The translations under genes were made by a program, and so were the position numbers. 64,000 nucleotides of DNA from a virus: positions 1-64,000 of IMG/VR virus record IMGVR_UViG_3300009130_001805; one strand, given 5' to 3'. The notes beneath the pieces are model-generated. The model had not been told where the DNA came from and ran no database searches. It saw nothing but the letters and a program-made list of their open reading frames with translations. Positions 40,808-50,200 of this stretch are shown one piece after another. Each line of letters opens with the position of its first letter. Within the stretch, counting starts at the first letter, position 1.

Positions 40808-42907
40808 TTATAAGTCTACCCAGTTGTCCCCCGAATCAAAGTAACGAGGATTACGCTTAGATCCGCTTCCGAAAATAAACAATCCATTACTCTTATCATT
40901 TGGACCACCAAGTTGAGCATTAAAAGTGAGATCAACAGTCTTATTGTCTCCAATTGAAGAACTGTAGTTTTCACTTTCAAGTCTTGCTCCAGCAATAATG
41001 TAAACCAATTTCTTCGCTGGCCTAGTCTTAGGATCTGGGCAGCGTGGGTCTTTTGGTTCATTAAGAGCAATAGCTAAGTTGCATGTAGGATTAGTATAAA
41101 GTCTTTCAATTAAGTTAGCTTCTTCAAGCTCAGAAAGAATAGCATTAACTGAAACTGACATAGTTACCGGGAAGTCAATTGATCGACCAAACCCAAACTG
41201 GTTACCAAGCCTCTGAATAACACTTCTTCCAATCGGGCAACTAAGCGAAAAGCTTTGAATGTGAGATCCGCCTTCTCCATGGATGTCAGCTAAAAGCGAG
41301 CTTTCATTCCCTGATCCGGGCACATCTCCAAGATATAATTCAATATCTCCGGGACGAAGTGCGGAAATTTCTCCAGCCTCATTGTCTTTTACGGCTGGAG
41401 GAAGTTCAAAGTACTCATCACAGATCATCAATCCATCATTGCCTGCACTTTTTCCTTCTGTATCAACAGCGGGGATACGCAATCCATCTGCAGTTGCGCT
41501 AGCAATAGAATCGCTCTTGATATTAAATCCCTCTACTGTAAGACTTGCTGTTGGTAAACCCCCAACCGCAGCCTCAATAGAATAGTCAGTAATATATCCA
41601 TTCCCTACAGAAATAACGCTCTTATCTGCGTCAGCAGCGTTTGACCCAATAGCATCATCTCCCTCAGGAACCGTAAGTACGAAATAGTTGTTTCCGTCTT
41701 TAGAATCTTCACTTGCGTGCCAACTTAAAGCAGAAGTAGCTCCGGCGAGCGCTGTATTAATATCAGCTGTACCCAACTTTGATCCGGGGAGTGATCCTGC
41801 ATCATTAGTATTAAAACCTAGCAATCTTTCATTTTCTCCGTTTGTTAACAAGTAACTAAAGTCGAGTCCGACTGTTGGAGCTTCAAGAACAAGACTATCA
41901 ATTCGACCAAGCTGACCAAATTGATTAACGTCTGTACGATTGATTGTGAAATTATAGTTTGCAGTTTGAACTCGGCTAAGTTGTGTAACTACCGTTTCTC
42001 CATCTGTGCCAGCCGGTACAACGCCAGTCACAGCTGAAATTTCTAGCTCTTCTTCAACGTCTTCAAGACCCACTGTGCCATCATCAACTTCAAATTGTTT
42101 AAGAAATCTTACGATTTCATCAGTAACACCAGCCGCATGCACCGCGTATCCATTTCCAGCGGTAGAAATATCAACTTCGGTGATGTAACCAACTTCTTCC
42201 GTTACTTCTTCCCAATCCGCAGAAGTTCCGGGCAATTGGTTACTTGGTACTCCAGCGCCAACAAATGTTGGTGACAAAGTTCCTGCCCCCCCGAGGCCAA
42301 GGTTAACTCTTTTCCAAATTTTGCCATTGTATTTAACCAAGGGAATATTACCGGGATCTTTTCCGTAGTCAAATTGACCATCGACATTTCCTGCATATTC
42401 CCATAAAGCTAGCGCGTTTAAATCGGTTGCCGCTCCACCTGTGGCTGCCGAATCAGTACAAGGGGACCAGTCAGCTACTGTAGTAGGATTACTTCCAACA
42501 GCTGCTCCAGCAGCATTAGTCACAACATATAGAGCAAGAGCTCCGCCAGTTTCATAGGTAACTATCTCTCCGACAGTGTAAGCTTTAGTTGCATCATAAA
42601 GATCAGCTCCGCCATAGCAGTCTTGATCTACTTTACTGATTGTAACAACTCCGCCCTGTCCGCCGCTATCAGAAACAGTGGTTACACTTTGTTCTCCAAC
42701 CTTCCATACAGGATAAAAGTTTTCGGAGGTTTGCGCCCGAATTGCACCCTTAGTAGCAGGGATCGTTAATGTTTTAATTCCATCGTTAGCTCCCGGCGTG
42801 CCTTTACTGGATAAGCCTTTGTTGCCTGCGGATTTAAAGTGGAAAGATGTCGAATTTGGGCTTACAAACAAAGCCTCACTCTGATAAATTACTCTATTGC
42901 GTGCCAT
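40808..42907 (-). CDS. Candidate major tail-tube protein with two tube domains and carbohydrate-binding insertions
   Basis: 699 residues. Domain A spans about 312-482 (RVQTANYNFTINRTDVNQFG, GLDFSYLLTNGENERLLGF, SVGNGYITDYSIEAAVGG) and domain B about 517-675 (FSLSCPIGRSVIQRLGNQFG, FPVTMSVSVNAILSELEEAN, SIGDNKTVDLTFNAQLGG). Residues 103-150 (YDATKAYTVGEIVTYE...ADW) and 179-235 resemble CBM5/12 chitin-binding modules. It has paralogues at 1458-3294, 39447 and 60500. The strong terminator directly after it and a separate transcription unit suggest high expression, as for a major tube protein; its size is large for one. Two domains per chain would allow trimeric rings with six-fold pseudo-symmetry. 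All structural statements are inferred. Confidence 0.6.
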   Translation of the reverse strand: MARNRVIYQSEALFVSPNSTSFHFKSAGNKGLSSKGTPGANDGIKTLTIPATKGAIRAQTSENFYPVWKVGEQSVTTVSDSGGQGGVVTISKVDQDCYGGADLYDATKAYTVGEIVTYETGGALALYVVTNAAGAAVGSNPTTVADWSPCTDSAATGGAATDLNALALWEYAGNVDGQFDYGKDPGNIPLVKYNGKIWKRVNLGLGGAGTLSPTFVGAGVPSNQLPGTSADWEEVTEEVGYITEVDISTAGNGYAVHAAGVTDEIVRFLKQFEVDDGTVGLEDVEEELEISAVTGVVPAGTDGETVVTQLSRVQTANYNFTINRTDVNQFGQLGRIDSLVLEAPTVGLDFSYLLTNGENERLLGFNTNDAGSLPGSKLGTADINTALAGATSALSWHASEDSKDGNNYFVLTVPEGDDAIGSNAADADKSVISVGNGYITDYSIEAAVGGLPTASLTVEGFNIKSDSIASATADGLRIPAVDTEGKSAGNDGLMICDEYFELPPAVKDNEAGEISALRPGDIELYLGDVPGSGNESSLLADIHGEGGSHIQSFSLSCPIGRSVIQRLGNQFGFGRSIDFPVTMSVSVNAILSELEEANLIERLYTNPTCNLAIALNEPKDPRCPDPKTRPAKKLVYIIAGARLESENYSSSIGDNKTVDLTFNAQLGGPNDKSNGLFIFGSGSKRNPRYFDSGDNWVDL

Positions 42908-42964
42908 TTTATTTTCTTGATTAGGTTATAAAAGGTTGGATTGTTTGAATTTACAAGAAATATA

Positions 42965-43008
42965 TCTTTATGGGAAAGTTTTTTTTCTTTTTTTTAAATT
43001 TTTTAAAA
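42965..43008 (-). other. Homopurine/AT-rich tract upstream of the tube-like gene
   Basis: The 105-base gap 42908-43012 holds a minus-strand A-rich run interrupted by short T stretches (AAAAAATTTAAAAAAAAG, then AAAAAAAAC). It could act as an UP element for transcription of the gene at 42907. No hairpin terminator or clear -35/-10 pair was found; a loose TATAAC lies about 20 bases before the ATG. Confidence 0.35.
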
Positions 43009-43012
43009 ACTG

Positions 43013-43924
43013 TTAGGCTCGGGGGTATCTAAATTTTGAAACCTCAATATCTATGAAACCTATAAATAAACTGGGACTAATCTTTGTATCCACCTTATCA
43101 CTAAGCTTTGAGACCACTACATTTGATATTACATAGGGGCTCTTAATTTCTTCAAAAGGTAGGTCGCAGTATTTATATATACTATTTGTAGCGACGCCAT
43201 TAATTACACTTTTTACGTCCCCAAACTCATCTACAGGGTGATCGTCATATGATACTTGATAAAATATTTCATCCTTTGAATCATTAAATACGGATAGTGC
43301 GCCGTCTAGTTGGTATAAGTTCTCAGCGAATACCACACATCTAAACATTGTTATTGTATTATTCAGACCCCCAAAAGCCATAGGTTCGTTCCTGCTTCCT
43401 TGATTGGCGATGAAAATTGCTGGAACTACTTGAGTATATGGATCAATTGGCGTAACAACCTCAAAAAACCTGCTATTTGTATCATATTTATCTTCTACAA
43501 CAAGAGATTCTTCAGATTCATCTGTCGCATATATATTAAAATCTTTAACTGCAACTCCTGATATTGAAACATTTCTAGCAGATGTTATATCTTTATTAAA
43601 AATAACCCTACCATTTAAATAATCTATTGACATTTTAGGGTCTACTCCCGCTCCATCATTAGTTGTACTCCTATTCCAAGTCGCTCCATCTACAGTAACT
43701 TCACTAACTATTGTGGCTCCAGCTATATCTGAATCAAAAACCCACTGCTTATAAGGACTAGAATAAGCAATATAAGCAGGATCCAACCTTCCATCATTTA
43801 AGTATTGCAACTGCATAGTTCCACTTGTAGGTAAATTCCTATAAGCCTCTCCTTTTTTAAGAAGAAAATGATCAAACCACAAGGTAAAACTATTTGTAAG
43901 AGTGTGCTGGAACAGTGGTTTCAT
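43013..43924 (-). CDS. Tail/neck structural protein, unknown family
   Basis: 303 residues, beta-rich, opening MKPLFQHTLTNSFTLWFDHFLLKKGEAYRNLP and ending ISPSLFIGFIDIEVSKFRYPR. The middle (INGRVIFNKD-like strand, NVSISGVAVKDFNIYATDE) reads as virion protein. The neighbours in the same 4-base-overlapping set (43921-44969) are of similar nature and all precede the tube-like genes, a position typical of head-tail joining and tail-completion proteins. No family recognised. Confidence 0.5.
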   Translation of the reverse strand: MKPLFQHTLTNSFTLWFDHFLLKKGEAYRNLPTSGTMQLQYLNDGRLDPAYIAYSSPYKQWVFDSDIAGATIVSEVTVDGATWNRSTTNDGAGVDPKMSIDYLNGRVIFNKDITSARNVSISGVAVKDFNIYATDESEESLVVEDKYDTNSRFFEVVTPIDPYTQVVPAIFIANQGSRNEPMAFGGLNNTITMFRCVVFAENLYQLDGALSVFNDSKDEIFYQVSYDDHPVDEFGDVKSVINGVATNSIYKYCDLPFEEIKSPYVISNVVVSKLSDKVDTKISPSLFIGFIDIEVSKFRYPRA

Positions 43925-44520
43925 AAAATTAAGTTTTCTATTTTACTTCTAGCGCTTGCTATGATCGCCGACATATACTGCACAGGCCTGTAGTTCGCTG
44001 TTCTAAGATTATTCTCAGACTGAACGGCGGTTCCAGACCTACTATTTTGAATTGTTTTTTTACTGTATGCGTATTGGCCTAAGCCGGACATCCCTGCTTC
44101 TATCCCTCTCGCCCAACTTCTTCCTGCAGCCCAAGGCATTGGAGTATTCATATATACCTCTTCTATATCAGGCAAGAAAAACTCAAAATATGTCATTCCA
44201 GCTATTGGTGGCGCTAGCCTTACATATGATCTAGTAATTAGTCTCCTGATCGGCTCTACAGGTTTAGTTCCTCCTTCGAACCCTATAAAGCTAAAAAGAT
44301 TTCCCTTTCCTCCAAGCGTTCCACTTATGTTAGCCGATCTTGCCCCGCCTTCTATCTCTCTAGTAACAGGATGGGAATTAAAATCCCTAAGCATTTCTCT
44401 TTTTATTCTTTCAAAAGAAATTCTAACCCTCCTTAAAGCGGAAGGCCCAATAGCTACAGCAACCTGCTTACTTGTAAGCTGGTTAATATTTTTAATAGAA
44501 TTTGCTTTAGCCATAATCAA
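43921..44520 (-). CDS. Probable tail-completion/neck protein
   Basis: 199 residues (or 197 from a second ATG), basic. Blocks RVRISFERIKREMLRDFNSHPVTREIEGG and NLFSFIGFEGGTKPVEPIRRL resemble gp10/neck-type proteins of long-tailed phages in length and charge, but the match is by impression only. The final third is MSGLGQYAYSKKTIQNS and a terminal helix. It overlaps its neighbours by 4 bases on each side. Confidence 0.5.
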   Translation of the reverse strand: MIMAKANSIKNINQLTSKQVAVAIGPSALRRVRISFERIKREMLRDFNSHPVTREIEGGARSANISGTLGGKGNLFSFIGFEGGTKPVEPIRRLITRSYVRLAPPIAGMTYFEFFLPDIEEVYMNTPMPWAAGRSWARGIEAGMSGLGQYAYSKKTIQNSRSGTAVQSENNLRTANYRPVQYMSAIIASARSKIENLIL

Positions 44521-44969
44521 TCTGCCGGCTGAAGATAAAAACTATAAATATGAGGAGAAAAAACTCCATGAGGCCTCTCCTGCCCTGTCATTATAAAAGT
44601 CTTTCCATCAAAAGTTACTCTTTTTGCATCCTTTAAATACTCATACGCGTCTTGTTTCACTTTTATTCTCACGGACCCCACAGGAAGCTCTACTTTTATT
44701 TGTGCATTTGCTTCATCTACATTTTCTTCGTCCTGATATTTGCCGTATAAAATCGTAGCCTTAAACTCCTGAACCACAGGAACATTATCTATACTCTCCT
44801 GCTTTCCTCTTACATTGTTGTACAGCATGTTATAGTTTTCATTTTTTGTGGTTATTAAAACCCTTTGGGCTTCCTTGTAAACGAAAATACTCCTAGAGAA
44901 AGTGTCATGCACGGTTTCAACCGCCGCCTTCATTGCCGCCTTCGCAGCGTCTGATATTAAACTTGCCAT
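44517..44969 (-). CDS. Probable head-tail connector or tail-completion protein
   Basis: 150 residues. An N-terminal helix (SDAAKAAMKAAVETVHDTFSR) is followed by beta strands (IFVYKEAQRVLITTK, FKATILYGKYQDEEN, SVRIKVKQDAYEYL, RVTFDGKTFIMTGQERPHG). This helix-then-barrel layout occurs in tail-terminator and connector proteins. First gene of the leftward structural block. GTGTAA lies 8 bases before the ATG, in the divergent gap with the rightward promoter. Confidence 0.5.
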   Translation of the reverse strand: MASLISDAAKAAMKAAVETVHDTFSRSIFVYKEAQRVLITTKNENYNMLYNNVRGKQESIDNVPVVQEFKATILYGKYQDEENVDEANAQIKVELPVGSVRIKVKQDAYEYLKDAKRVTFDGKTFIMTGQERPHGVFSPHIYSFYLQPAD

Positions 44970-44988
44970 AAATTATTTTACACTTAAA

Positions 44989-45016
44989 TTGAATTTTTTC
45001 TCACTGTCTTTATTAT
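44989..45016 (+). promoter_or_regulatory. Candidate promoter of the rightward tail operon
   Basis: TTGAAT (44989-44994), 16-base spacer, TATTAT (45011-45016), then 15 bases including AGGAATAAGG before ATG 45032. Divergent from the gene at 44969. Confidence 0.5.
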
Positions 45017-45031
45017 TACTTAGGAATAAGG

Positions 45032-45322
45032 ATGCAAGCAAGCGATTTTTTAGCAGATATCTGTAGTAAGAACACTACGACTCTCTTTAAAGGTTTTCTA
45101 CACTTAGTGGAAGATCTTAAAAGCGAGCACGACTCTAATTTTAAAAAACTTAAGGAGGCTTTGCCCGAAGAATATCACAGCTTAATAAATCAAGCAGACT
45201 ATTTTGACGACGCTAAAATGCAACATCTTAGAAAAAGAATTCTAGATGTAGGCAACGAGAGTTTAAGAAATATTTTATACGAAGTTGAGAATTTTACTAT
45301 AACTTTTGATTTTGGAAATTAA
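45032..45322 (+). CDS. Small acidic helical protein, start of the tape-measure operon
   Basis: 96 residues, mostly helical (FLADICSKNTTTLFKGFLHLVEDLKSEH, MQHLRKRILDVGNESLRNILYEVEN), ending with a beta-like FTITFDFGN. A strong AGGAATAAGG ribosome site supports the start. It lies 22 bases before the next gene. Not recognised; tail assembly chaperone or scaffold-like roles fit the position. Confidence 0.55.
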   Translation: MQASDFLADICSKNTTTLFKGFLHLVEDLKSEHDSNFKKLKEALPEEYHSLINQADYFDDAKMQHLRKRILDVGNESLRNILYEVENFTITFDFGN

Positions 45323-45344
45323 TATATTATAAGGAAAAAGGAAA

Positions 45345-46142
45345 ATGGCAGACTCAGATACAAAAAAAGAACAAAAAACGATTTATAGCTTCTTGGTTGA
45401 AAAAGAAGAAGAAGTCGAGCAGACTGAAACCAAGAAGGTCAAAAACGAAGACACTGGTAAGACGGAAGAAGTCAAAGAGACCCGCAAGGTTAAAGAAAGC
45501 GTGCCCTATAGAGTTATCATCCGACAGCCCGGCAGAAGGGAAATGGAAGAAGCGGACATGGAGTACAGCATAGAGATGAGTAAATGCATCAAGAACGGCA
45601 TTCTCACAAAAGCCATGCTTGCTAAACAGTACAGTGATACAGGAGGGTTAATGACAGAAGAGGATGCTAAATTTCTAGACAGAAAATACGGCACCCTTGC
45701 AGATCTTCAAAATAAATTTACCAAACTTAGCGCCAAACAAAAGCGCACAGACGCAGACGAGCAAAAAATTAAAGAAATTACAGAGGAGCTTGCTGCGACA
45801 AGAAAAGTGATTATCGACCTAGAGACAAACTACTCCTCTCTATTTAATCACACCGCAGATTCGAAGGCTCAAAACAAAGCCATCATGTGGTATCTCGTCA
45901 ATCTCACTTCAATCAAAAAGGATGAAGATGAAGACGAAATGTTAGAGCCTTTATTTAAAGGAGAGTCTTTCGAAGAAAAGAAAGATTACTACTATGATCT
46001 TGAAGAGACTGGAGAAGACGAAATTTTTAATCTAGTTAATAATAAACTTACCACCCTTTTAAGTTTCTGGTATTTTAGCACATCAGCAACGAAAGATGAC
46101 TTTGAGCGTTTAGAAAAAGACATCGAAGAAGGTAACGTTTAA
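45345..46142 (+). CDS. Candidate tail assembly chaperone (first of pair)
   Basis: 265 residues, very acidic and lysine/glutamate-rich, with coiled regions (LVEKEEEVEQTETKKVKNED, DADEQKIKEITEELAATRKV). Two genes between a tail promoter and the tape measure are where lambda gpG/gpGT-type chaperones lie. An AAGGAAAAAGGAAA ribosome site precedes the ATG. No slippery site leading into the next frame is usable, because the next gene's frame has a stop at 46147-46149. Chaperone assignment is by position and charge only. Confidence 0.5.
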   Translation: MADSDTKKEQKTIYSFLVEKEEEVEQTETKKVKNEDTGKTEEVKETRKVKESVPYRVIIRQPGRREMEEADMEYSIEMSKCIKNGILTKAMLAKQYSDTGGLMTEEDAKFLDRKYGTLADLQNKFTKLSAKQKRTDADEQKIKEITEELAATRKVIIDLETNYSSLFNHTADSKAQNKAIMWYLVNLTSIKKDEDEDEMLEPLFKGESFEEKKDYYYDLEETGEDEIFNLVNNKLTTLLSFWYFSTSATKDDFERLEKDIEEGNV

Positions 46143-46155
46143 ACTCTAAAATCAT

Positions 46156-47181
46156 GTGGCTGAGTCAACTGAGCCAGAGAGCTTCTTTAGGAAGATCTTT
46201 AGAGATATATCTAGAGGCTTTTCTAAAGAAAAGCTAGGTAATGATATTATATACATAAAACATCTTTCCCAAGATGATCAAGTTGAGCTTGATGATATTG
46301 AAGATGAATACCTAAAGGCTGCAAAAAAAAGAGGCCTACCATCCGAGCAGGAAATGCTTGACCTCCTAAAAGAACAGGGTGTCTGGGGTGATAAAGAAGA
46401 GGATGAGATAGCTGCAGACAGATTATTCATACAAACTCTTACTGACGCAAAAAGAACGCTTGTACTAAAGAGTCAAATAGACAAGAAGAATCAACAGATT
46501 GAAGAAGCCTCAAAAGAGCTTGAAAAAAAAGTTCACGATAGATATCAAGTTTTAGGTAATACTGCTGAAAAATATGCAAAAGAAAAATCCAATGACCACT
46601 ATATAATTCGTTCGTTTTTTAGTAATAAGAAATTAGATAAACCAATCTTTACTGAAAAAGACTTTTGGAGTCTAGATGACCGCCACCTACAAAAGGCGGT
46701 AGTTAAATACAACTCATTTTTTTCATCTTTTTCTGAGGATAATATTAGGCATTTATGTCTACAGGATTTTTATTATTCGTATTTCCCTTTTTCTGAATCT
46801 CCGGTAGATTTTTTTGGGCAAGCGATTGTAAATTTAACCTATAATCAATTAAGGCTTATAGTATATACTAAAATTTTCAAAAATATCTTTGAGAGAAATG
46901 ACGCTATACCTTATCAAATAAAAAAAGATCCAGACGCCTTATTAGACTTTGGCAGTATCTCCGAAGAAACCAAAGAAAAAATTAAAGAAAAAATGGATGT
47001 TGATGGTGCTACAAGTTTCGTTGGCGCAACGAAGGAAGACCTTGATTATCTTAACCTTAGGGAGAAAAAAGAAGGTGATAGTGTAAGGACTGTATCACTA
47101 ACAGAAGAGGCCAAAAAGAAAGGTGGAAGCTTAAACATGGAAGACCTAATGCGGATGCAGGGAATGGATGTAGGAGATTAA
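46156..47181 (+). CDS. Candidate tail assembly chaperone (second of pair), GTG start
   Basis: 341 residues from GTG 46156 (MAESTEPESFFRK). Charged and helical (LDLLKEQG, LKSQIDKKNQQIEEASKELE), then a FFSNKKLDKPIFTEKDFWSLDD region and a FPFSESPVDFFGQAIV aromatic block. There is no strong ribosome site before the GTG, and an out-of-frame ATG at 46154 would give only a 27-codon frame. Low initiation could keep its amount below the preceding protein, as frameshifting does in lambda. Function inferred from position before the tape measure. Confidence 0.5.
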   Translation: MAESTEPESFFRKIFRDISRGFSKEKLGNDIIYIKHLSQDDQVELDDIEDEYLKAAKKRGLPSEQEMLDLLKEQGVWGDKEEDEIAADRLFIQTLTDAKRTLVLKSQIDKKNQQIEEASKELEKKVHDRYQVLGNTAEKYAKEKSNDHYIIRSFFSNKKLDKPIFTEKDFWSLDDRHLQKAVVKYNSFFSSFSEDNIRHLCLQDFYYSYFPFSESPVDFFGQAIVNLTYNQLRLIVYTKIFKNIFERNDAIPYQIKKDPDALLDFGSISEETKEKIKEKMDVDGATSFVGATKEDLDYLNLREKKEGDSVRTVSLTEEAKKKGGSLNMEDLMRMQGMDVGD

Positions 47182-47203
47182 TTTAGTAAAGACGCTTTTT
47201 TCT

Positions 47204-47209
47204 GTGTAA
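47204..47209 (+). promoter_or_regulatory. GTGTAA motif upstream of the tape measure gene
   Basis: TTCTGTGTAATTCC precedes ATG 47235 by about 25 bases; same motif as at seven leftward genes and at 34375. Function not established. Confidence 0.35.
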
Positions 47210-47234
47210 TTCCCCGTTGGAAAAAGGAATTAAA

Positions 47235-50200
47235 ATGGCACGCCCAGTAAGGATACCAGCACAGCAACAAGGATTTGAGAAGTCCGTTATGGACGCCGTT
47301 AATCGGCTGAACAGAAGCGGACAGCTCAAACTTAATGTAAACTCTAGATCTTTTACCCAACCTCTGGGGAAGATCACTGCCAGCGCGGATGAGTTTACAA
47401 AGTCTCTCGAAGCTTCTAATGCTCGTGTTATTGCTTTCGGGGCTTCTGTAGGAATCATTAATGCGGTTAGCAATGCTTTTAAAAGTTTGGTGATCCAAAC
47501 AATGGAAGTCCAAAAGCAAATGGCTGAAATTAACGTCGTTATGCAGACAGGAACCGAAGGGCTTCAGAAAATGCAGACTGGGTTATTTAAAATAGCCAAA
47601 GAAACTGCTCAATCTTTTAGTGTTGTCACCGAGGCTGCTCTTGAATTTTCGCGTCAAGGCTTGTCTATGGAAAAAACTCTTCTTGCTACAAAGCAAGCCA
47701 TGATTCTTACTAGAATTACAGCTCTGGATGCTGCCGAAGCTGTAAAAGGTCTTACTGCTGCGGTCAATGGATTTGTAGATGCAGGCATTAGCCACACTCA
47801 AGTTGTTAACAAAATGTCTGCTGTCGATGTTAATTTCGCAGTCAGTACGGAAGATTTAATTCACGGTCTTGAGCGAGCTGGAGCTGTTGCTCAGGACGCT
47901 AAAGTAAATTTTGATGAGCTAATGGGCGCCATTACTGCTGCGCAGCAAATAACCGCTCGAGGTGGTAATGTAATAGGTAACTCATTTAAAACTATTTTTA
48001 CCCGTATACAAAGAAGCTCCACAATAAACCGACTAGAAGAGCTTGGCATCGCTGTTAAAGATCTGGAGGGTCGTACGCTTCCTGCGATGAAAATACTAAA
48101 GGAGCTTGCTATAACATATGACGGCTTAGCAGATTCAACAAAAGCTGCTGTAGCCGAGCAAGTCGGTGGGGTTTTCCAGATTAACATTTTAAAAGCTGCC
48201 CTTAAAGACCTTGGCAGGGAAAATAGCGTATTCGCTAGAGCTACAGAAATATCTAATAGAGCTACAGATGAAGCCACAAAGAAAAATGAAGCCTTAAATA
48301 AGACTCTTTCAGCTCTTGCGGCCCAAACAGGCACATCAATCCAGCAGCTTTCAGAAGCTATTGGAAAGCTCTCAATGGGAGGAGGAATTGAAAAAGTTTT
48401 AAAAACTATCAATACTATCGCAGAAGGAATGTTCAAAGGCATAGAGTCTGAAGGCATTGGTGGAGATCTAGCTAGAGGACTGCTAAAAGGTATGGGCAAT
48501 ATACTTTCTGGGCCCGGATTAATACTTGTGGGCGGCATGTTTGTTAAACTATTTGGTGAGGTTACAAAGTTTGCCACAAAAAGTATGGCTAACATTATTG
48601 GGATTACCACTCAAAAGCAAAAACAAAAAGCGGTAGAAGAAGCGATCCTTAAGGTTATGATGGAAAATGAAGGCATTGAAGCTTCATTGCTTGCGATGGG
48701 TAAAAACAGAGTTCTGCAAGAAGAGCATGTACTGAAACTTATAAAACAGCAAGCAGCTGCTGCTCGAGAAAGAGCTGCTATAGCTGCGGCAGTTGCCCCG
48801 GGCCTAGTTAGGTCTGGAGTTAAAGGGCCTAGTCTTTCAATTAAGGGTGGCGCTGCTGGAGGAATCATTCCAGCTTCTGAAAGAAATGCAGAGAGAAAAG
48901 GCGCAATATCAGCTGGATACTCTCCCGGAAAAGTTTCTTCTACAAAAATAAAAGGAGTTGGAGATGTCGTATATAACAAAGCTGAATCGATAAAAGAATT
49001 TCCGGGTATGCAGCAAAAGGCTATCATGCCTCCAGAGTCTAGCAGAGCTGGCTCTAAATATGCAAAAGCGTTCAAGAAAGCTCATGGATTTGACCCCTAT
49101 GCGCCATCAGGCTTTATTCCTAATTATGGAATTGTTGGCGCTCGTGGCTCAGCTTCACTAGCTTTATCCAGAACAAATATGGTGACCCATGGAACCGGGC
49201 GAGGGCAAAATACTCGTGCCATGGACAAGAAGTATGGAGAAAGCGGAGAAAAGTTATTTGCAACAGAGACTGCTAGATTTGTAAATAAAAACACTCCAGA
49301 AGAAAAAAGAAACCTATTAGGCAGGATAATGACACGCTTGCTAGACAAAGGAATTGTTAACTTTACTCGCCCCGGATATTTTCAAAAAGAGTCTTTTAAA
49401 ACAAATAGAAGAAGCTCCGAAAAAGATTTCGATCAATTCGAGAGGCATATGGTCAAACAATTATCTAGCGAAGGATATAAAAGCACAGGTAGAGTTATAG
49501 ATCCCAAAACAAGAAAAGTCGAAGCAGGAAACAATCAATACCCTCAAGATGCTTTTGCCAAAGGCAAGGTTCCTCGAGAATTTAAAATTAATAGAATTGA
49601 CGAGAAAGACATATTAAGTAAGTCAATAAGAAGGACTACCGATCTCGACCCTCAAGACATCCTTAATGGCAAATATACAAGGGGAGATATTACAAAAGGC
49701 AATGAATTTATACAAGTCTTAAGAAATAACTTCGGCCCAAGCTCAGGCAATCACGATGAAATCTTAATGGGTTTAGTAAACAAGTTTCAAAAGTCTAACC
49801 TAGATTCAGCTTTGAATTTATTACGCCAGAAAAAGATTGATGTTCCCGCTGGAGAAGAAGCTTACACTGCCGCTATTCATGGCTTACATCGGGGCTTTAT
49901 TCCTAACTATATTGGAAGAAGGCGTATGCCGTCAAAAGCGCATCTCGAAAAAGCAAAAAAATCTATAGATATATACAGAAAGCTTACATTAAGCAGAAAA
50001 AGATCAAGAGACTACGACGGGAACCTTGCCACAGAAATTAGTAATGCTTGGGGACTTAAAGACCCAACTCACTCTACAATAGTAAAAACTTTCGGAAGGA
50101 TTAAAACCGATAAGTCGGCCCACAAAACTGTCAACGAGGAAGTTCTTGACATAATGGCAAACCCCGCAAAATATAAAGACCTTTTTAAGAAAAATAATTT

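Noticed and set aside
36550-42190. Plus-strand open frames inside the leftward tail genes (36550-36810, 37522-37794, 38410-38682, 41283-41585).
   Set aside because: Antisense to clear structural proteins; no recognisable domains.
46140-46156. Programmed frameshift joining the 265- and 341-residue pre-tape-measure genes.
   Set aside because: A TAA at 46147-46149 in the second frame blocks any shift at the end of the first gene, and no slippery heptamer was seen.
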